Source: Shimia sp039969785
GTDB taxonomy: Bacteria > Pseudomonadota > Alphaproteobacteria > Rhodobacterales > Rhodobacteraceae
Direction of reading: 5' to 3'
Assembly: GCF_039969785.1 (NCBI RefSeq)
Contig: NZ_JBDVNC010000022.1
Location: 186,001-250,000, forward strand
DNA length: 64,000 nt
A program made the position numbers and the translations under genes. Positions within the stretch are counted from its first letter, which is position 1. Every line of letters starts with the position of its first letter. Positions 61,056-64,000 of this stretch are shown one piece after another. The notes beneath the pieces were generated by a model, which did not search any database, was not told the origin of the DNA, and saw nothing but the letters and a program-made list of their open reading frames with translations.

Positions 61056-61478
61056 ATGAACTGGAAAATTCCGATGGGCGCGGGCATCACTTTGCTGGTA
61101 GGGGCTGCAGCTTGGTTCCAATTGAACTCGCCAGAGCCACAAATCGTCGGCGATAACGCAGCATTGGTGGCTGTCACGATACCTGACCATCTTGGCGAAA
61201 AAGAACAATTTGGAAGCAATGCGTTTGCAACCAAATGTGCGGCCTGTCACGGCGCAAATGCGTCTGGCCTGGATGGCGCGGGCCCGCCACTGATCCACAA
61301 AATCTATGAACCGTCCCACCACGACGACGCCAGTTTCTATCGCGCCGTTGATATCGGAGTGCGCGCCCATCATTGGCCGTTTGGTGATATGGCCCCGGTC
61401 AGCGGGCTGACACGATCGGATGTTGCAGCCATCATTGCATACATTCGCGCGGTCCAACGCGCGAATGGCATTTCGTGA
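61056..61478 (+). CDS. Membrane-anchored or periplasmic cytochrome c
   Basis: 140 aa from ATG 61056; GAGG eight bases before favours this over ATG 61044. The N-terminus is a hydrophobic segment (PMGAGITLLVGAAAWF), a signal or anchor. One heme motif, CAACHG at 61-66, and a likely Met axial ligand in GDMAPVSGLT (Met112) mark a class I cytochrome c. The role is electron transfer in the periplasm. The partner is not evident; no oxidase or dehydrogenase genes lie adjacent. Confidence 0.85.
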   Translation: MNWKIPMGAGITLLVGAAAWFQLNSPEPQIVGDNAALVAVTIPDHLGEKEQFGSNAFATKCAACHGANASGLDGAGPPLIHKIYEPSHHDDASFYRAVDIGVRAHHWPFGDMAPVSGLTRSDVAAIIAYIRAVQRANGIS

Positions 61479-61494
61479 CTTTGAGCAATCGCTC

Positions 61495-62706
61495 TTAACC
61501 GGGCGACAACCCCCGCAACCGTTCCGACCGGCGGCGCAGCAGCTCAACCGTGGTCAGCAGGGCGATTGAGATCACGACAAGGATTGTTGCGACAGCCAGA
61601 ATGGTCGGACTGATCTGTTCACGCAGACCAGTAAACATCTGCCAAGGCAGTGTTTTTTGACTGGCAGAGCCAACAAACAAGACCACCACGACTTCGTCAA
61701 ACGAGGTGATAAAGGCAAACAGGGCACCGGAAATCACACCGGGCAGAATCAAAGGCATCTGCACCCTGAAAAATGTCGTCACAGGGTTTGCGCCCATATT
61801 CGCTGCTGCGCGAGTTAATGATCGATCAAATCCAACAAGCGTTGCCGTTACTGTAATGATGACAAACGGGATGCCCAACACGGCGTGCGCCAGAACCACT
61901 TTAACATATCCGACAAATGTTTTTGGCAGCCCAAGCGTGCCTTCCAGCCAGTTGCCGATGTCAGAGTAGAAAAAGAACATGCCGGTAGCCGAAATGATTA
62001 GTGGAACAATCATCGGCGAGATCATGATTGCCATAATCGCCCGTCGTCCTGGCACGTGACTCTGGCTGAGCCCAATGGCAGCCAACGTCCCAAGGCTCAC
62101 AGAGATGACCGTCGCGATTGGTGCGATGAGCAGCGAGTTTTTGAACGACCGCTGCCACTCATTGTTGGTAAAAAAATCACGGTAGTGTTTAAGCGAATAA
62201 CCTTCCGCCTCAAAGCGGAGCATTTCCGGCGTAAAGGTGAAGAAGTCCTGTGAATTGAAGGACAACGGCATCACCACAAGAATTGGCGTAATGAGGAATA
62301 CGAAAATTGACCCGCAAATGATGCGGAAGCCGTAATGCCACGCCACTTGTCCCGGAGTCAGATAGGGCAACAACCGTGCGCGGTAACGCCCTTCGTAGAG
62401 CCAATAGATGAACCAATGGAACAGCCAGCCAAAGATCAGGCCAAGGATCAGACCGGGAATTCCGCCGAACCAAATCCCCAAAGCGCCGATCAGGGCAATG
62501 GAAATCCACTTGGACAGCTGTTCGTTTTTGAGACCTTTAATAAAAAACAGTCCCATAGACGCGACCAGCACGGCGCCGATCAAAACGCCCAGAAAGCCTG
62601 ATCCATTTGCTGTGCCAACGAACAGACCGAGAAACCCGCCAGCCGCCGCGATAAGCGGCACAACCAGCGACAGGGGTTTTCGAGAGATGGGTGTGAGTGC
62701 AGCCAT
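61495..62706 (-). CDS. ABC transporter permease, PotC-like, with extra N-terminal TM region
   Basis: Second inner-membrane permease of a spermidine/putrescine-type importer. It has 403 aa. PotC proteins are about 270 aa, so the first about 130 residues are an extension containing three or four TM segments (VPLIAAAGGFLGLFVG, FLGVLIGAVLVASMGLFF, GIPGLILGLIFGWLFHWFIY). The standard part begins near residue 135, and the EAA loop is AAANMGANPVTTFFRVQMPL near 310. It is separated by 5 bp from the PotB-like gene. The ATPase and binding protein are not in the window. The substrate cannot be deduced. Confidence 0.87.
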   Translation of the reverse strand: MAALTPISRKPLSLVVPLIAAAGGFLGLFVGTANGSGFLGVLIGAVLVASMGLFFIKGLKNEQLSKWISIALIGALGIWFGGIPGLILGLIFGWLFHWFIYWLYEGRYRARLLPYLTPGQVAWHYGFRIICGSIFVFLITPILVVMPLSFNSQDFFTFTPEMLRFEAEGYSLKHYRDFFTNNEWQRSFKNSLLIAPIATVISVSLGTLAAIGLSQSHVPGRRAIMAIMISPMIVPLIISATGMFFFYSDIGNWLEGTLGLPKTFVGYVKVVLAHAVLGIPFVIITVTATLVGFDRSLTRAAANMGANPVTTFFRVQMPLILPGVISGALFAFITSFDEVVVVLFVGSASQKTLPWQMFTGLREQISPTILAVATILVVISIALLTTVELLRRRSERLRGLSPG

Positions 62707-62711
62707 TTTCT

Positions 62712-63986
62712 TTACCCCAATTTCACGTTGTCGATGCCGACGATCTTGTCATACGCCCAGTAGAGGAGCAGCACGACACCCAGCAGAATGGTGCCCAGCG
62801 CGGCCGCAAGGCCCCAGTTGAGCGAACTGGAGATGTGATAAGCAATTCGGTTCGAGATGAAGACGCCCTTGGTGCCACCCACAATTTCAGGCGTGATGTA
62901 GTACCCAATAGACAGAATGAAGACCAGGATGGACCCGGCTCCAATGCCCGGAACGGACAATGGGAAATAGACCCGCCAGAATGCGGTCCAGTTTGTGGCC
63001 CCCATAGACTTGGCCGCCCGCAGATAGGTCGGTTGAATAGTCTGCATCACCGAATACATCGGTAAGATCATGAATGGCAGCAGAATATGCGTCATCGCAA
63101 CCACCGTACCAAACTGATTGTTGATCATCACAAGCCGCGCATCATCAGCGACCAAACCAACCCAAACCAGCACTTCATTGATCACGCCCTGTTGTTGTAA
63201 CATCACCTTCCATGCGGACGTTCGCACAAGCAATGACGTCCAGAACGGCAAGAGCACCAGTATCATCAGTACATTCGCCGTGCGTGCAGGCAGGTTTGCC
63301 AAAATCCATGCAACCGGGTAGCCCAGCATAATGCAGGAAATCGTAATAATCATCGACATGATTAGCGTACGTTGGAACAGCTTGATCAGAATGCGTTTAT
63401 CCTCTGGCTGCGCCTGCGCGCCTTCGGGTGTTCGCTGCATGTCGATGGCATTCAGAAAGTAGCCATTGGTAATTTCGACCGAGTGCGTTTTGATCACAGC
63501 CCATGTCTGAACATCGCCAAATTTCTTATCGATTTCGATAAGTTGTTCCTTGAACGGCCCATCAGTGGCTGGATCCAGCTTTTTAATCTTTCGCCCTGAT
63601 TTGCGGAAGAGAGACGACATACCCGTCTGCTCATAATTCAACCGGGTGCCCAGTTTGGTGTGTTCTTTTGCATCAATTGCCGCGACCATATCGGTCACGA
63701 AAGCCGTGTAGACGGCCTCCTCGGGCAAATCACCAGTTTCGGCGTCCCAGCTTTGCAATTCAACAACGGTCATAGGTAGCGTCTGGGCCACCATTCCATT
63801 CTCAACAGAGCGGAACAACATCGACGCAATTGGGAAAATAAAGGATAACAGCACAAAGATCAAAAGCGGCGCAATCAGCGCCAGAGCTCTCATCTTTTGC
63901 AATCGGAGCGCACGTGCCAAGCTTTTCTTAAGCGGCGTGCCATCCGCGGCAAGCATCGGCCCGCCATTATTGGATGCATCAGTCAT
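62712..63986 (-). CDS. ABC transporter permease, PotB-like, with long loop between TM1 and TM2
   Basis: First permease of the same importer, 424 aa. After TM1 (about residues 35-57) comes a hydrophilic region of about 150 residues (for example LPEEAVYTAFVTDMVAAID and KIKKLDPATDGPFKEQLIEI) before TM2 at about 210. PotB usually has a short loop here. The EAA-type loop is AAKSMGATNWTAFWRVYFPL near 327-346. The start at 63986 is inside the window, and the genes upstream are cut off. Binding protein and ATPase probably lie beyond the right edge. Confidence 0.88.
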   Translation of the reverse strand: MTDASNNGGPMLAADGTPLKKSLARALRLQKMRALALIAPLLIFVLLSFIFPIASMLFRSVENGMVAQTLPMTVVELQSWDAETGDLPEEAVYTAFVTDMVAAIDAKEHTKLGTRLNYEQTGMSSLFRKSGRKIKKLDPATDGPFKEQLIEIDKKFGDVQTWAVIKTHSVEITNGYFLNAIDMQRTPEGAQAQPEDKRILIKLFQRTLIMSMIITISCIMLGYPVAWILANLPARTANVLMILVLLPFWTSLLVRTSAWKVMLQQQGVINEVLVWVGLVADDARLVMINNQFGTVVAMTHILLPFMILPMYSVMQTIQPTYLRAAKSMGATNWTAFWRVYFPLSVPGIGAGSILVFILSIGYYITPEIVGGTKGVFISNRIAYHISSSLNWGLAAALGTILLGVVLLLYWAYDKIVGIDNVKLG

Positions 63987-64000
63987 GTGTTCCCCGTTGG

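Noticed and set aside
1..64000. tRNA, rRNA, CRISPR arrays, insertion sequences, attachment sites
   Set aside because: I looked in the gaps between genes and found no cloverleaf-like sequence, spaced direct repeats, transposase or integrase frame. Very short or diverged elements could be missed by eye.

Overview
The window reads as a chromosomal segment of a marine Rhodobacterales bacterium (Roseobacter group, Alphaproteobacteria). This is inferred from the gene families rather than a search: a soeABC-type sulfite dehydrogenase, DUF1523 and DUF6638-like proteins, Hint-domain secreted proteins, an IalB-like protein, PotBC-like permeases with extra segments, and dapD/dapE/rnr. No rRNA, tRNA, CRISPR array, transposase or integrase was seen. 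Genes are dense, with many ATGA/GTGA overlaps.

Layout. (1) 2-5708: the 3' part of a citrate synthase, then a three-gene molybdoenzyme operon (soeABC-like) closed by a strong terminator. (2) 5754-13120, minus strand: a tightly coupled run of genes of unknown function. It holds a coiled-coil protein, a two-TM peptide, a 373-aa protein, an AAA+ ATPase, a second two-TM peptide, a DUF6638-like protein, another small TM protein, a DUF1523 protein and a possible 45-aa peptide. This is the best candidate for an undescribed system. (3) 13334-15606: a P1-family peptidase convergent with a DUF900-type lipoprotein hydrolase. (4) 15809-25496: a sulfated-compound module with two divergent arms around an IclR regulator. 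The minus arm carries an ABC ATPase, a formylglycine-generating enzyme and a rare Rieske-ThDP enzyme fusion. The plus arm carries IclR, a sugar-type binding protein, two permeases and a CxPxR sulfatase without signal peptide. Import of an intact sulfate ester and its desulfation in the cytoplasm is the natural reading. (5) 25655-27827: a PfkB sugar kinase and a ROK regulator. A perfect 22-bp inverted repeat lies between the ROK gene and glgC.

(6) 28064-41168: a complete glycogen operon, glgC-glgA-glgX-malQ-pgm-glgP-glgB, covering both synthesis and breakdown, followed by a terminator. (7) 41316-48071: ReAV-type asparaginase, an IalB-like protein, an LTD-Hint protein, rlmN, a small four-TM protein, a 69-aa protein, a LOG-family protein and dapD. 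(8) 48121-53120: three Hint-related genes on the minus strand plus a 120-aa orphan, all lying between dapD and dapE. Two are choice-of-anchor-L/Hint paralogues and the third has a degenerate Hint region without the catalytic Cys. (9) 53432-63986: dapE, a DUF2064 glycosyltransferase-like gene, rnr, a GST, a WYL regulator, an MltB-type lytic transglycosylase, an L,D-transpeptidase, a cytochrome c and two polyamine-type ABC permeases.

Functions are assigned from motifs and remembered family patterns; no database search was run.
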